Shown here one piece after another: positions 17,601-25,936 of a stretch of DNA of 64,000 bases. Origin of the DNA: Pannonibacter carbonis (lineage in GTDB: Bacteria > Pseudomonadota > Alphaproteobacteria > Rhizobiales > Stappiaceae); assembly GCF_003012935.1 (NCBI RefSeq), contig NZ_PUDR01000009.1, positions 124,001 through 188,000 on the forward strand, given 5' to 3'. The stretch's first letter is position 1, and the number at the start of each line of letters is the position of its first letter. Below the pieces are notes generated by a model. The model ran no database searches, was not told the DNA's origin, and worked only from the letters and a program-made list of their open reading frames with translations. A program made the position numbers and the translations under genes.

Positions 17601-20600
17601 GCATGGCTGGAGCAAGCTCGACGCGCTCGGCAATTCGCTGCCGCAGCTGGTGGCGGGCAAGCCCGCCGACTTCAACCTGCCGGATATCACTGGTGGTACG
17701 GCAACCATCGCCAAGGTGCCCTCGCTGCCGAAGAGCACCGGGCTTCTGGTGGTTCCGGAGGGAACTCCGGCGGACGGCGGAGCAAAGTTCGATGCCTTCA
17801 CGCTGATCTATGACATCTTCCTGCCGAAGGGCGGGAAAGCCTTCACCAGCCTGTTCCAGGGTGACACGTCCAACAGCTCGGACGGCGACATCTTCATCAA
17901 GGAAACCGGTGGGGATGCCTATGGCATCGGCATCGGCGGCAACTATCCGGGCGGCATCAGTGTTGGTGCCTGGCACCGCCTGACCTTCACCATCGAAGGC
18001 GACAAGATGGTCAAATATGCCGACGGCGTCATGGTCGGCGAACAGTCGATCGGCAATGACCGCTATGCCTTTGATCCGAAGAAGGGCTTCCTGCTGTTTG
18101 CCGATGAGGATGGCGAGACGAATGACGTCTTCATGTCGTCCTTCACCTTCACCGAGAAGGTGCTGACCAAGGATGAGGTCGCCGGTCTTGGCGGTCCCGA
18201 TGCCAAGGGGCCGATGCTTGGTGCGGGCGATCCCAATGCCTTCCAGATCGACTTCGGCGGCACGGGCAACAGCCTGTCCTTCGGCAACGCCAGCGTCGCC
18301 ATCACCAAGCTGCAGGAGACCGGCTGGCTGGTGAAGGGCTCGTTCTACAACAACCCGACCAATCCCTACTCGGATGGTGCGCTGTTCGACCAGACCAATT
18401 CGCCCGACGCCAAGATGCTGATCTGGGGTGCCGGCGAGGCCAAGGCCTGGACGGACTACACCTTCGAGGTGGCAATCAACTCCTATGACGATGATGTCGT
18501 CGGTGTGCTGTTCCGTGTTGCGGACGCCTCCAACCACTACATGCTGACGCTGGACACGCAGAAGAATGAGCGTCTGCTGGTCAAGGTACAGGATGGTGTG
18601 GCGACTGAACTGGCCCGCGAGGCCAATGGCTACCGCTTCTACGATGAGATGCGCGTCAAGGTGACGATTGTCGGCGACGAGATCCGGGCGAGCATCGACG
18701 GCGAGGTTCTTTTCGGGGGGCCGGTCACGGATGCCAATCCGCTGATCGCAGGCACGATTGGTGTTATCTCCAAGGACCAGACCATCACCGAGTTTGACGA
18801 CGTTGTGGTCACAAAGGCCGTGCTGACGGCAGATGCCGGTGAAGCGATCCGTGTGCTCGACCTTGACGGTGATGGAACGGCAACCGTCAGTCTCGACGGT
18901 GCCAACTCCTTCGGCCCGTCCGGCGTGACGAGCTTCGACTGGAGCGCCGGCGCGGCAACAGCCTCCGGCAAGTCTGCGGCTCTGGATCTGGCCGCCGGTA
19001 AGCATTCCGTGGCGCTGACGGTCAAGGACGCTGACGGCAAGGCCAGCACCGACACGGTCAAGGTGGAAGTGGTCGGCAAGGATCGTATCCTCATCCACGA
19101 CACCTTCTCCGACGGCGACATGGACGGCTGGACCGTCAAGGACACCGGTGATCTCGGCGGTGCATCGGACTGGAAGGTCGATGGAGGCCGGCTCGTCCAG
19201 GCTGGCGGTATCACTAGCCGGGAACTGACCTGGAAGGGCGCCTCGGCCGCCAACGTCTGGGAACGCGGCTGGAGCCCGCTCGGTGACGGCATCTACGCCC
19301 TGCACCAGGGCACCGCAGCGCTGTGGCAGGATGGCTATGCCTGGACCGACTATTCGGTCGAGGCCAAACTGGTGGCGCCGGCCAAGGGCGGCATGGGCTT
19401 CATGCTGCGCTATCAGGACGCCAACAACTACTACAAGCTCGAAGTGGACGCCAAGAATGGCCTCACCACGCTCGTGAAAATGCTCAATGGCCGCGAGAGC
19501 TTTATCGACCGCGCGCGCAATACGTATACGCCGGGCGAGACCGTCGACCTGCGTGTCGACGTGCAAGGGTCGAAGTTCTCGGTCTGGCTTAACGGCCTGA
19601 ACCTGTTCCCGGACGTGGCCGAGGACCGGTCCATCGCGTCGGGCACCGTCGGCCTCTATGCCTGGGGCAATCCGGGTGTCAGCTTCGATGATGTTACCGT
19701 CATCGCCTTGCCGGCACCTGCATCCGGCACGAATATGGCGCCGGAACTCCTGCTGTCGGCAACAAGCCTGACCTTGGCCGAGGGGACTGTCACGGCGGAC
19801 CGCGTGCTGGCGGATGTCACAGTGGTTGACGACGGGATCGGGACGAATGTGATTTCGGTGTCGGACAGCCGGTTCGCGGTGGAGAACGGCAAGCTGGTGC
19901 TAAAGGCCGGATCTGTGCTGGACTTCGAGGCCGGCTCCACGATCACGGTGAAGGTGTCGGTGGACGATGCCTCGATCGGCACGGGACCTGAGGACATCGA
20001 GACCTTCACGCTGACGCTGACCGATGTGGTGGAAGGTGGAACTGGTGGGAGTAATGGCGGTGGCAACAACAACGGAGGCGGCAATACCGATCCGGTGACG
20101 CCGAACCAGCCGGTACCGGGTGTTACGGACGGCAACGACACGCTGACCTACACCACGACGCTGCCGCGCCAGATCGACGGCAAGGGCGGGTTCGACACGG
20201 TGCGTCTGCCGCTGGCCTTCGATCAGGTCAGGATTGTTCCGGCTGATGGCGGGTTCCGTATCGAGCCGCTGAAGGACGGGCTGTTCAACTCGATCTATGT
20301 CATCAATATCGAAGCCGTCGAGTTCCTGGGCGGGGTGACGGCGCCGAACGATCCGGCTTCTGTCCGCCGGGTGGCGCTGGACAGTTCGAAGGAAGCAGCG
20401 GCCGTGCACCGGCTGTATGACGCGGCCTTCAGCCGGGATCCGGACACGGCCGGCCTGACGCATTGGGCCAAGATGCTGAAGGGCGGCGAAAGCCTGTCGA
20501 GCGTGGCGGAGATGTTCGCCTTCTCGCCGGAGTTCACCCGTGGCCAGACGCTCTCCGACGACACGTTCGTGGCCCGGGTCTACGAGAACGCCTTCGGCCG

Positions 20601-21369
20601 GGCGCCGGATGCGGCGGGGCTTGCCCACTGGGTGAAGCAGCTGCAGGGCGGATCGAGCCGGGGCGAGATCCTCGTCGCGATCTCGGAAAGCCAGGAGCAT
20701 GTGAAGAGCCAGGATGCGGCCGTGAAGAACGGGGTCTGGATCTTGAGCGAAGGTGTTGAATATCGCGGTACGGCAGGAGCCGACACGATCAAGGTGGCAA
20801 GCCTGCCGGCTCGGGTTGATGGCGGCGCTGGCATTGACACGGTGGTGTTCACGGCGAACTTCGCGGATGTGAAGATCCTGTCGGCGGACAAGGGCTTCGA
20901 GGTGATCGGCACCAAGGGCGGCCAGTCGGCGTCGCTGAGCAACGTGGAGCACCTGGTCTTCGGCGACGGCACGGAGCTGAAGCTGGACACCAGCGCCACG
21001 TCGGCCAAGCTGGTGCGCCTGTTCGATGCTGCCTTCGACCGGCCGGGCGACATCGCGGGCCTCAGCGGCTGGGCGAAGGCGCTGAGCGAGGGCAAGGCGA
21101 GCCTTGCCTCGATCGCCGATGCCTTCGTCAAGTCGGCGGAGTTCGCTTCTCGCTTCGGCGCGAACCTGTCGGACGCGGGCTTCGTGCAGGCGGTCTACGA
21201 GAACGCCTTCGGCCGCTCTGCGGAGCCGGCGGGTCTGGCCGGCTGGGTCAAGGCAATGGGCGAGGGCAAGTCGCGCGGCGACGTGCTCACGGCGATTGCC
21301 GAGAGCGCGGAACACATCCAGCTCACCGGCAACGTCACCGACGACGGCGTCTGGCTGATGGTCGCCTAA
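14614..21369 (+). CDS. Giant calcineurin-like phosphoesterase with LamG-like and DUF4214 regions
   Basis: A 2251-residue multidomain protein. Two LamG-like domains span about residues 48-176 and 275-396. A metallophosphoesterase domain (about 558-883) has FPDTQDY, VGDITQW, PPGNHDGGG, TTHAYTNW and SGHIFGDG. A PKD-like domain (about 890-983) and a third LamG-like domain (988-1196) follow. Then come a further sugar-binding-like jelly roll (1216-1401), a second PKD-like domain (1408-1488), another jelly roll (1490-1700) and a cadherin-like region (1708-1808). A Gly/Asn linker leads to two C-terminal DUF4214 blocks (about 1928-2040 and 2130-2245). There is no N-terminal signal peptide, so type I secretion is plausible, though no transporter is nearby. 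ATG 14614 follows GGAG. A terminator follows the stop. Confidence 0.88.
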   Translation: MSTPVFKRLSDTTLPSPKDKFILKADRLAKTEAVEVKIDGLAGPAKDFSLVYDLLVPTAGIKGGFASLLQLGAAGTSDADMFLKGSAGNFQLGIDSNYDGALKADAWNRVVVTFADNGDGTSTLSKYANGTLLDTQKLPTPRFTMSDATGLRLFNDEDGETWGLDLSAFAVVARTLTGAEVTALGGSKMGHILSDKEAVPHAEFDFAAGALTASRGAGSMTAIGEGAPVKVVSMATAGQVRLPDQDLSILSYPATDGLENGLVIRTDGTSPVKNFTVSFDMLVEKTAGMNKFGSLFQVDMKGDGETFLRNDGDSFSIGLGGNYSGQLEFGAWLRLTVTVEESDAGKSLLTYFADGKKLGTATVDTARATIDPKLGLTLFNDDDGETWPVHVSSVTYAGIAASADDIEELGGVTLEGPPDMSGLGFNFVKFGFEKGDLSASAGKGTLKPYETPGDTDPGDGGTTPVDLKVVAPLADSLVKVGADDKVIDLSKVFEGKDLAYKVTTSDGAVVEAKIDASGLMTLDFGKLGVSDLSITATDATGKSVTDNVRYLVTGDKAYTIAVFPDTQDYTDDPMGAQVFKNMTKWIADNADNQNIQFLAGVGDITQWDAEGQYAIVKQALANVDGKVPFLLPPGNHDGGGHSREYINYNKFFDLTKIKAESKTFGGVYDREPNSYQNNYHTFTAPDGQKWLVMGLEFGPRDDVLRWADDVLKANPDHRAILTTHAYTNWDGIHDPLGKPLNDEGAGHDYAVRTDPGDANDGETMWRDVVTKNPNVVFTFSGHIFGDGAETTIRYNDFGGTVYNMLMNYQDGVSREITGAGNEAKGGNGGNGAIRLITIDPENDTFYTGTYFTELDTYLTGGRGGMTLDRDGLKGPYVGHQEVYTDAGVAGDMLVAGRADAGPDQSVDASGKEKVLVTLDGSASKAPAGGSLAYEWRDADGKLVGTGVQAPVELASGRHEFTLTTRDNNGRTHQDQVQVFVDGKDTLLIDTFNDGNLHGWSKLDALGNSLPQLVAGKPADFNLPDITGGTATIAKVPSLPKSTGLLVVPEGTPADGGAKFDAFTLIYDIFLPKGGKAFTSLFQGDTSNSSDGDIFIKETGGDAYGIGIGGNYPGGISVGAWHRLTFTIEGDKMVKYADGVMVGEQSIGNDRYAFDPKKGFLLFADEDGETNDVFMSSFTFTEKVLTKDEVAGLGGPDAKGPMLGAGDPNAFQIDFGGTGNSLSFGNASVAITKLQETGWLVKGSFYNNPTNPYSDGALFDQTNSPDAKMLIWGAGEAKAWTDYTFEVAINSYDDDVVGVLFRVADASNHYMLTLDTQKNERLLVKVQDGVATELAREANGYRFYDEMRVKVTIVGDEIRASIDGEVLFGGPVTDANPLIAGTIGVISKDQTITEFDDVVVTKAVLTADAGEAIRVLDLDGDGTATVSLDGANSFGPSGVTSFDWSAGAATASGKSAALDLAAGKHSVALTVKDADGKASTDTVKVEVVGKDRILIHDTFSDGDMDGWTVKDTGDLGGASDWKVDGGRLVQAGGITSRELTWKGASAANVWERGWSPLGDGIYALHQGTAALWQDGYAWTDYSVEAKLVAPAKGGMGFMLRYQDANNYYKLEVDAKNGLTTLVKMLNGRESFIDRARNTYTPGETVDLRVDVQGSKFSVWLNGLNLFPDVAEDRSIASGTVGLYAWGNPGVSFDDVTVIALPAPASGTNMAPELLLSATSLTLAEGTVTADRVLADVTVVDDGIGTNVISVSDSRFAVENGKLVLKAGSVLDFEAGSTITVKVSVDDASIGTGPEDIETFTLTLTDVVEGGTGGSNGGGNNNGGGNTDPVTPNQPVPGVTDGNDTLTYTTTLPRQIDGKGGFDTVRLPLAFDQVRIVPADGGFRIEPLKDGLFNSIYVINIEAVEFLGGVTAPNDPASVRRVALDSSKEAAAVHRLYDAAFSRDPDTAGLTHWAKMLKGGESLSSVAEMFAFSPEFTRGQTLSDDTFVARVYENAFGRAPDAAGLAHWVKQLQGGSSRGEILVAISESQEHVKSQDAAVKNGVWILSEGVEYRGTAGADTIKVASLPARVDGGAGIDTVVFTANFADVKILSADKGFEVIGTKGGQSASLSNVEHLVFGDGTELKLDTSATSAKLVRLFDAAFDRPGDIAGLSGWAKALSEGKASLASIADAFVKSAEFASRFGANLSDAGFVQAVYENAFGRSAEPAGLAGWVKAMGEGKSRGDVLTAIAESAEHIQLTGNVTDDGVWLMVA

Positions 21370-21416
21370 GCGCGATCAAACCCATCAGGGGCCGTCCCTT
21401 CCGGCCCATGCACAAG

Positions 21417-21444
21417 GCCTCCCGGAGCAATCCGGGGGGCTTTT
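21417..21444 (+). terminator. Intrinsic terminator after the giant phosphoesterase
   Basis: GCCTCCCGGA (21417-21426) and TCCGGGGGGC (21431-21440) form a 10-bp stem with one G-T wobble around a GCAA tetraloop, followed by TTTT. It lies 48 bases after the stop codon. Confidence 0.85.
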
Positions 21445-21479
21445 GGTGTTGGGCTCGCGTTCGCTTGCACAGACACGCT

Positions 21480-21528
21480 GGATTCCGGATCTGCGGTTCG
21501 CTTCGCTCACCTTGTCCGGAATGACGAG
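21480..21528. repeat. Short REP-like intergenic palindromic element
   Basis: ATTCCGGA (21482-21489) and TCCGGAAT (21515-21522) are inverted, with a CTGCGGTTCGCTTCG-type centre. The same CCGGATCT / TTCGCT / TCCGGRATGACGA module recurs inside the element at 44748-44880 (R = A or G), so it is a dispersed chromosomal repeat. Confidence 0.6.
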
Positions 21529-21739
21529 GTTGGCAGGGAATGCAGAGGCGAGACCGAATGATTCATGTGCAGATTTTTAGGTAAACAGATTGTTTCGATC
21601 TGCTTTCCTGTTTTATGTATTATGATATGCATAACCTTTACATGACTTAACTCGGCTATAATGACTTGATTACCAAGTGAATAAACCGTTGATATAGCAT
21701 AAAAGATTAGTGTTGCCTCGAAAGAACTTGAGGCGGCAC
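21529..21739 (+). promoter_or_regulatory. AT-rich leader of the subtilase gene
   Basis: About 210 bases of clearly AT-rich DNA between the REP-like element and the protease gene. A perfect -10 hexamer TATAAT is at 21657-21662, but no good -35 lies 16-18 bases upstream, so an activator or another sigma factor may be needed. I see no gene here. Confidence 0.45.
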
Positions 21740-24073
21740 ATGCGTATCGACACTTATGCCCTGACTGGTCAATGGTATCTGGATGGTGCAGGCCAGGTCT
21801 CCGGGGCAGGGCGCGTGCACCTGAACCTCGGATCGGTCTGGAGCCAGACGGGTGGCGCGGGCATTTCAGTGGCGATTGTCGATGATGGCGTTGATCATCG
21901 GCACGTTGGCCTTAGAGAGGCCACGGCCAAGCTGTTTGCACAGACCGAAGCGCGTACGGGCGTCGACGGTGATCCCGTCGGTTTCGGCAATGGCCATGGC
22001 ACGGCCGTCGCCGGCATCATCGCCGGGTCTGCGGCAACCGGTGGGCCTGTCGGCATTGCGCCGGGTGTCGATCTTGCCTCGCTGCGGATCTTTGGCGAGG
22101 GCGGCCTGTCGATCCGTCAGGCCATGGGGCAACTGGCGGACTACGACATTGCCAACAACAGCTGGAGCTATTCGGTCGGCCTTTATCAGGCGTCGGCGTT
22201 CGGTCAGATTTCCTACTGGTCAGCCATTCGCTCAAATGTTGAAGACGCGCTGGTCAATGGCCGCGGGGGGCTCGGCACGATCATCGTCAAGTCGGCGGGC
22301 AATGGTCGGGGGGAAGGGCGATTTGGCACCGATGACCTGATCGCCAACATGGACGGCATCATCAGCGTCGGCGCGACGGATCATGCCGGAAAGGTTGCGT
22401 TCTATTCGACACCAGGCAGCAACATTCTCGTCAGCGCCCCGTCGTCCGGTGGCGGGCGCAGCGTCAAGACGCTCGATGTAACCGGCGCCGCCGGCTATGC
22501 CTCCGGAGACATTCATGATGGCTTTGGCGGCACGTCGGCTGCCGCGCCGATGGTCACCGGTGTTGTCGCGCTGATGCTGGCGGCCAATGCGCGGCTGACG
22601 CAGGCCGATGTTGCTGACATTCTGGCGCTGTCGGCACGGCCGACCGGCGCACTGCCGGGGGCGGTGCCCACAGGCTATGAGCAGCATACAAGCCAGATCA
22701 ATGGCGCTGCCAACTGGAACGGTGGCGGGCTGCATTTTTCCAATGACTACGGCTTCGGCCTTGTCGATGCGCATCAGGCGGTTCGCATCGCGGAGACCTG
22801 GGGCATTGGCCGGACGGCTCAGCCGCAGACGCAGCTTGATGCCGGTTTCACCGACTGGGCGCTGGATGCCAGCGGAACGGTGGCGCGGGCGACGGTGACA
22901 ATTGCCGATGGTTTCGTGCTGTCGACGGCTGTGCTCGGGCTGTCCATGGCATCCGGGATGGAAGCGCTGCGTGATGTGTATCTTGTCTCTGCAGATGGAT
23001 CCCGCAGCCTCGTACATCGGACCAACAAGGCGATTGATACGGCGGGCAGCGACTTTGCCTGGGAGTTCCTCACGCAACTGCCGCGCGGAGAAGAGGCAAC
23101 AGGCACCTGGACCGTGGAACTGCAGTTCTCACGCGCCGTGACGTTGCCGGCGCTCGGCGTGTCAGCAACGCTGGAACTCGATGGACGGGCCGCAACTCAG
23201 GACAAGGTAATCTATTTCACGGCAGACAATGGCCGGTTCGGCTCGGGTTTGCTCGCCGATACGGGTAGCGCCGTCACGATCAACGCCGCAGCCATCAGCG
23301 AAGCAAGCCGGATCGACCTGACCGGAGCCGGAGAGACCTGGCTGGGTGGACGGACACTGGCGATCAGTGCGCCGACGAAGGTCACGACCGTGGTGACAGG
23401 TGACGGCAATGACCGCATCGTTGCCCATGATCAGGGCGTTATCATCTGGTCGGGGCGCGGAGACGATGTAGTGCTGGGTGGCGCCGGCAATGATGTCTTT
23501 ATAGATGGGGCAGGAAACGACCTCTATGACGGCGGGCTCGGACTGGACGTGCTGCTGGTCGACAGCCTGTATGATGCCGCAATCTTCAAGATAAGTGTTG
23601 CTGAAGGCAACCGGATCCTGATGCAGCATGCAGATGAACTGGATCAACTCAACAGCATCGAGCGCATCGGCTTCAAGGACGGCACCATGCTGGCCTTCGA
23701 CAATGACGGCACGGCGGGGCAGCTCTACCGGCTGTACCAGACCGCGTTCAATCGCACCCCGGACGCCGAAGGCTTCCGCAGCTGGCTCGACGTGGCCGAC
23801 AGCGGCACCAGTCTCATGGACATCGCCGATGCCTTCACACGCTCGGCCGAGTTCAACGCGATCTACAACAGCTTGCCGTCCACCCGCGAGAAGGTGGCCG
23901 CCTTCTACAGCAACAGCCTGGGCCGGACGCCGGATGAAAACGGCCTCGAGGCCTGGAGCACCATGGTGGCCTCGACCCGCACCGCGGATGCGACCCTGCT
24001 GCTGGGGTTCTCGGAATCTGCAGAGAAGCGGCTCCTGACTCAGTCCCTGTTCGACGACGGGTTCCTGTTCTGA
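21740..24073 (+). CDS. Subtilisin-like protease with P-domain-like, RTX-like and DUF4214 regions
   Basis: A 777-residue S8 serine protease. The triad is visible as Asp in AIVDDGVDHRH, His in GNGHGTAVAGI and Ser in GGTSAAAPMVTG, with the oxyanion Asn in KSAGNG. A proprotein-convertase-like P domain follows at about residues 365-480. A short RTX-like stretch, GGAGNDVFIDGAGNDLYDGG, comes next, and then a C-terminal DUF4214 pair (YRLYQTAFNRTPDAEGF and FYSNSLGRTPDENGLEAW). There is no signal peptide, and the RTX-like C-terminus suggests type I export. ATG 21740 follows TTGAGG and is preferred over GTG 21710. It shares DUF4214 with the preceding giant gene. Confidence 0.88.
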   Translation: MRIDTYALTGQWYLDGAGQVSGAGRVHLNLGSVWSQTGGAGISVAIVDDGVDHRHVGLREATAKLFAQTEARTGVDGDPVGFGNGHGTAVAGIIAGSAATGGPVGIAPGVDLASLRIFGEGGLSIRQAMGQLADYDIANNSWSYSVGLYQASAFGQISYWSAIRSNVEDALVNGRGGLGTIIVKSAGNGRGEGRFGTDDLIANMDGIISVGATDHAGKVAFYSTPGSNILVSAPSSGGGRSVKTLDVTGAAGYASGDIHDGFGGTSAAAPMVTGVVALMLAANARLTQADVADILALSARPTGALPGAVPTGYEQHTSQINGAANWNGGGLHFSNDYGFGLVDAHQAVRIAETWGIGRTAQPQTQLDAGFTDWALDASGTVARATVTIADGFVLSTAVLGLSMASGMEALRDVYLVSADGSRSLVHRTNKAIDTAGSDFAWEFLTQLPRGEEATGTWTVELQFSRAVTLPALGVSATLELDGRAATQDKVIYFTADNGRFGSGLLADTGSAVTINAAAISEASRIDLTGAGETWLGGRTLAISAPTKVTTVVTGDGNDRIVAHDQGVIIWSGRGDDVVLGGAGNDVFIDGAGNDLYDGGLGLDVLLVDSLYDAAIFKISVAEGNRILMQHADELDQLNSIERIGFKDGTMLAFDNDGTAGQLYRLYQTAFNRTPDAEGFRSWLDVADSGTSLMDIADAFTRSAEFNAIYNSLPSTREKVAAFYSNSLGRTPDENGLEAWSTMVASTRTADATLLLGFSESAEKRLLTQSLFDDGFLF

Positions 24074-24086
24074 GCCGGTCTTTGCG

Positions 24087-24317
24087 TCAGTGGGCGGCCT
24101 GACGCACCAGCCGGGCCACAAGCTTGCGCGCAAGCGGGGCGACAACCAGGATCGTGGGGAAGGCAACGGCCCAGGCAACCAGCCAGCTCTGAAGCCAGAG
24201 CGGCACGAAGCCGGGATCGAAACCGAAGGCTCTGAAGGTCGCGATGCCTGAAACGATCAGGGACATCAGCCCCGATACGATCAGGCCGAACAATACGGGT
24301 GCAAATCTCGGGTGCAT
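24087..24317 (-). CDS. DUF2798 family small membrane protein
   Basis: A 76-residue protein with two hydrophobic segments (about 7-29 and 45-63) and a short basic end. The pattern VSGLMSLIVSGIATFRAFGF then WLVAWAVAFPTILVVAPL matches the DUF2798 family as I know it. The family has no established function. It lies 23 bases downstream of the PLP decarboxylase on the same strand and is probably co-transcribed. Its end converges with the subtilase gene. Confidence 0.75.
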   Translation of the reverse strand: MHPRFAPVLFGLIVSGLMSLIVSGIATFRAFGFDPGFVPLWLQSWLVAWAVAFPTILVVAPLARKLVARLVRQAAH

Positions 24318-24340
24318 TGCTGTCTCCTGTCGCGCCGGGC

Positions 24341-25762
24341 TCAGTTCAGCCCACGCGCGATTTCCGTGATCACGTCAAACGCCATCATCACGTCGTCCCG
24401 GGTGCAATCGAACTGCCCCGCCTGGAAGCGAATGACGAACCGACCGTCGACCATCGTTTGCGTCAGGTAGATGCGGCCATCATCATTGATGGCCGTGATC
24501 AGCCGCTGGTTCAATGCGTCAAGTTCGCCCGATGAAGCGCCGGGATCATAGCGGAAGGAAAACAGCGACAGCATCGGCTCGGTGATGATCTCGAAGTCGG
24601 GCTCGCCGCGCAGTTTTTCGGCCAGTTCCTGCGCCCAGGCGACATGATTGCGGATCATCTGGCGCAGGCCATCAAGTCCGTGGGCGCGGATCAGGAACCA
24701 GAGTTTCAGCGCGCGGAAGCGGCGGCCGAGCGGCACGGACCATTCCGAATAGTTGATGATGCCGTCCTTGCCGTGGGTCTTCAGATAATCCGGCCGGATC
24801 GCCAGGGTGCGCACGAGGCTGTCGGGATCGCGGATGTACTGCACCGAGCAGTCGAACTGGGCGCCGAGCCACTTGTGCGGATTGAGCACCAAGCTGTCGG
24901 CCCACTCGATGCCGCGCCAGTGGTCGCGCAATTCGGGGCAGATCATGGCAGCGCCCGCCCAGGCGGCGTCCACATGCAGGAATAGGCCGTTGTCGCGGGC
25001 AATCGGCCCCAGTTCAGTCAGGTCATCGGTGCCGCCGACGCCGGTTCCGCCGACGCAGGCGATGAGCCCGGCCGGAAGGTAGCCGGCCGCCCGGTCCGCC
25101 GCGATGGCGGCCTTGAGCGCGTCCGGGTCCATGGCGCGGGCGGGGCCCTTCACCGGGATGCGCACCAGATTGTCGCCGCCGATGCCGGCGATCCAGATCG
25201 CCCGGTCAATCGAGGTGTGCACCTCGCCGGAGGCATAGACGCGCAGGCGCGGGGCCCCCGACAGGCCATCCGCATTGCCGCGCCAGGCGAGTGCCCGTTC
25301 GCGCAGGGTGAGGACGGCGGCAAGGGTTGCGGAGGAGGCGGAATCCTGGATGACGCCGTGATAGCCCTCGGGCAGGCCGAGCCCCTGGCGCAGCCAGTCA
25401 AGCACGCGGGTTTCCAGTTCGGTCGCTGCCGGTGACGTCTGCCACAGCATGCACTGCGCCGCCATGGCGGTGACGAGATACTCTGCGATCACCGACACGG
25501 GTGCGGCGTTGGCCGGGAAATAGGCGAAGAAGCGCGGATGCTGCCAATGGGTCATGCCGGGCAGGATGTCGCGCTCGAAATCGGCGAAGATGGTCTCCAT
25601 CGCCTCGGCGCTGTCCGGCGGCGAGGCTGGTACCTTCGCCGCGATCTCGCCCGGCTGGGTCTGGGCGCGTACGGGCCGCTCGCGCAGACCCTCGCGGTAG
25701 TCTGCGCTCCAGTCGGCGGCACGATGTGCCCAGTGACGAAACTCGCTCTTGTCCACGCGCAT
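24341..25762 (-). CDS. Group II PLP-dependent amino acid decarboxylase (aromatic-L-amino-acid type)
   Basis: About 473 residues, similar to aromatic amino acid / tyrosine decarboxylases. Motifs are HPRFFAYFPANAAPVSVIAE near the N-terminus, QDSASSATLAAVLTLRERAL, HVDAAWAGAA with the PLP-contact Asp, and NPHKWLGAQFDCS with the Schiff-base Lys. The true substrate cannot be read from sequence. The start is ambiguous: ATG 25762 is immediately preceded by GGGAGG with no spacer, while GTG 25756 has that sequence at 6 bases and may be the real start. ATG 25819 would add 19 residues of poor quality. It diverges from anmK. Confidence 0.87.
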   Translation of the reverse strand: MRVDKSEFRHWAHRAADWSADYREGLRERPVRAQTQPGEIAAKVPASPPDSAEAMETIFADFERDILPGMTHWQHPRFFAYFPANAAPVSVIAEYLVTAMAAQCMLWQTSPAATELETRVLDWLRQGLGLPEGYHGVIQDSASSATLAAVLTLRERALAWRGNADGLSGAPRLRVYASGEVHTSIDRAIWIAGIGGDNLVRIPVKGPARAMDPDALKAAIAADRAAGYLPAGLIACVGGTGVGGTDDLTELGPIARDNGLFLHVDAAWAGAAMICPELRDHWRGIEWADSLVLNPHKWLGAQFDCSVQYIRDPDSLVRTLAIRPDYLKTHGKDGIINYSEWSVPLGRRFRALKLWFLIRAHGLDGLRQMIRNHVAWAQELAEKLRGEPDFEIITEPMLSLFSFRYDPGASSGELDALNQRLITAINDDGRIYLTQTMVDGRFVIRFQAGQFDCTRDDVMMAFDVITEIARGLN

Positions 25763-25936
25763 CCTCCCAAATGGCTCGGTATTTTCGGTAGGGGTAGACG
25801 CGCCGACCGAGCGTGGCAAGGCGTGTCTTGCCGGGCGCGCGTCTGGCGCGCGTCTGGCGCTTGGCTCAGGCTGTGGATTTGGTTAGGCTTTCGCGCGAAT
25901 GCGGACAGGACCGCATCACCTGAACCCGGAGACACC

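Noticed and set aside
14590-19566. 1658-codon frame on the minus strand inside the giant phosphoesterase gene
   Set aside because: It is a shadow of a long GC-rich gene; the plus frame has clear domains and the minus frame none.
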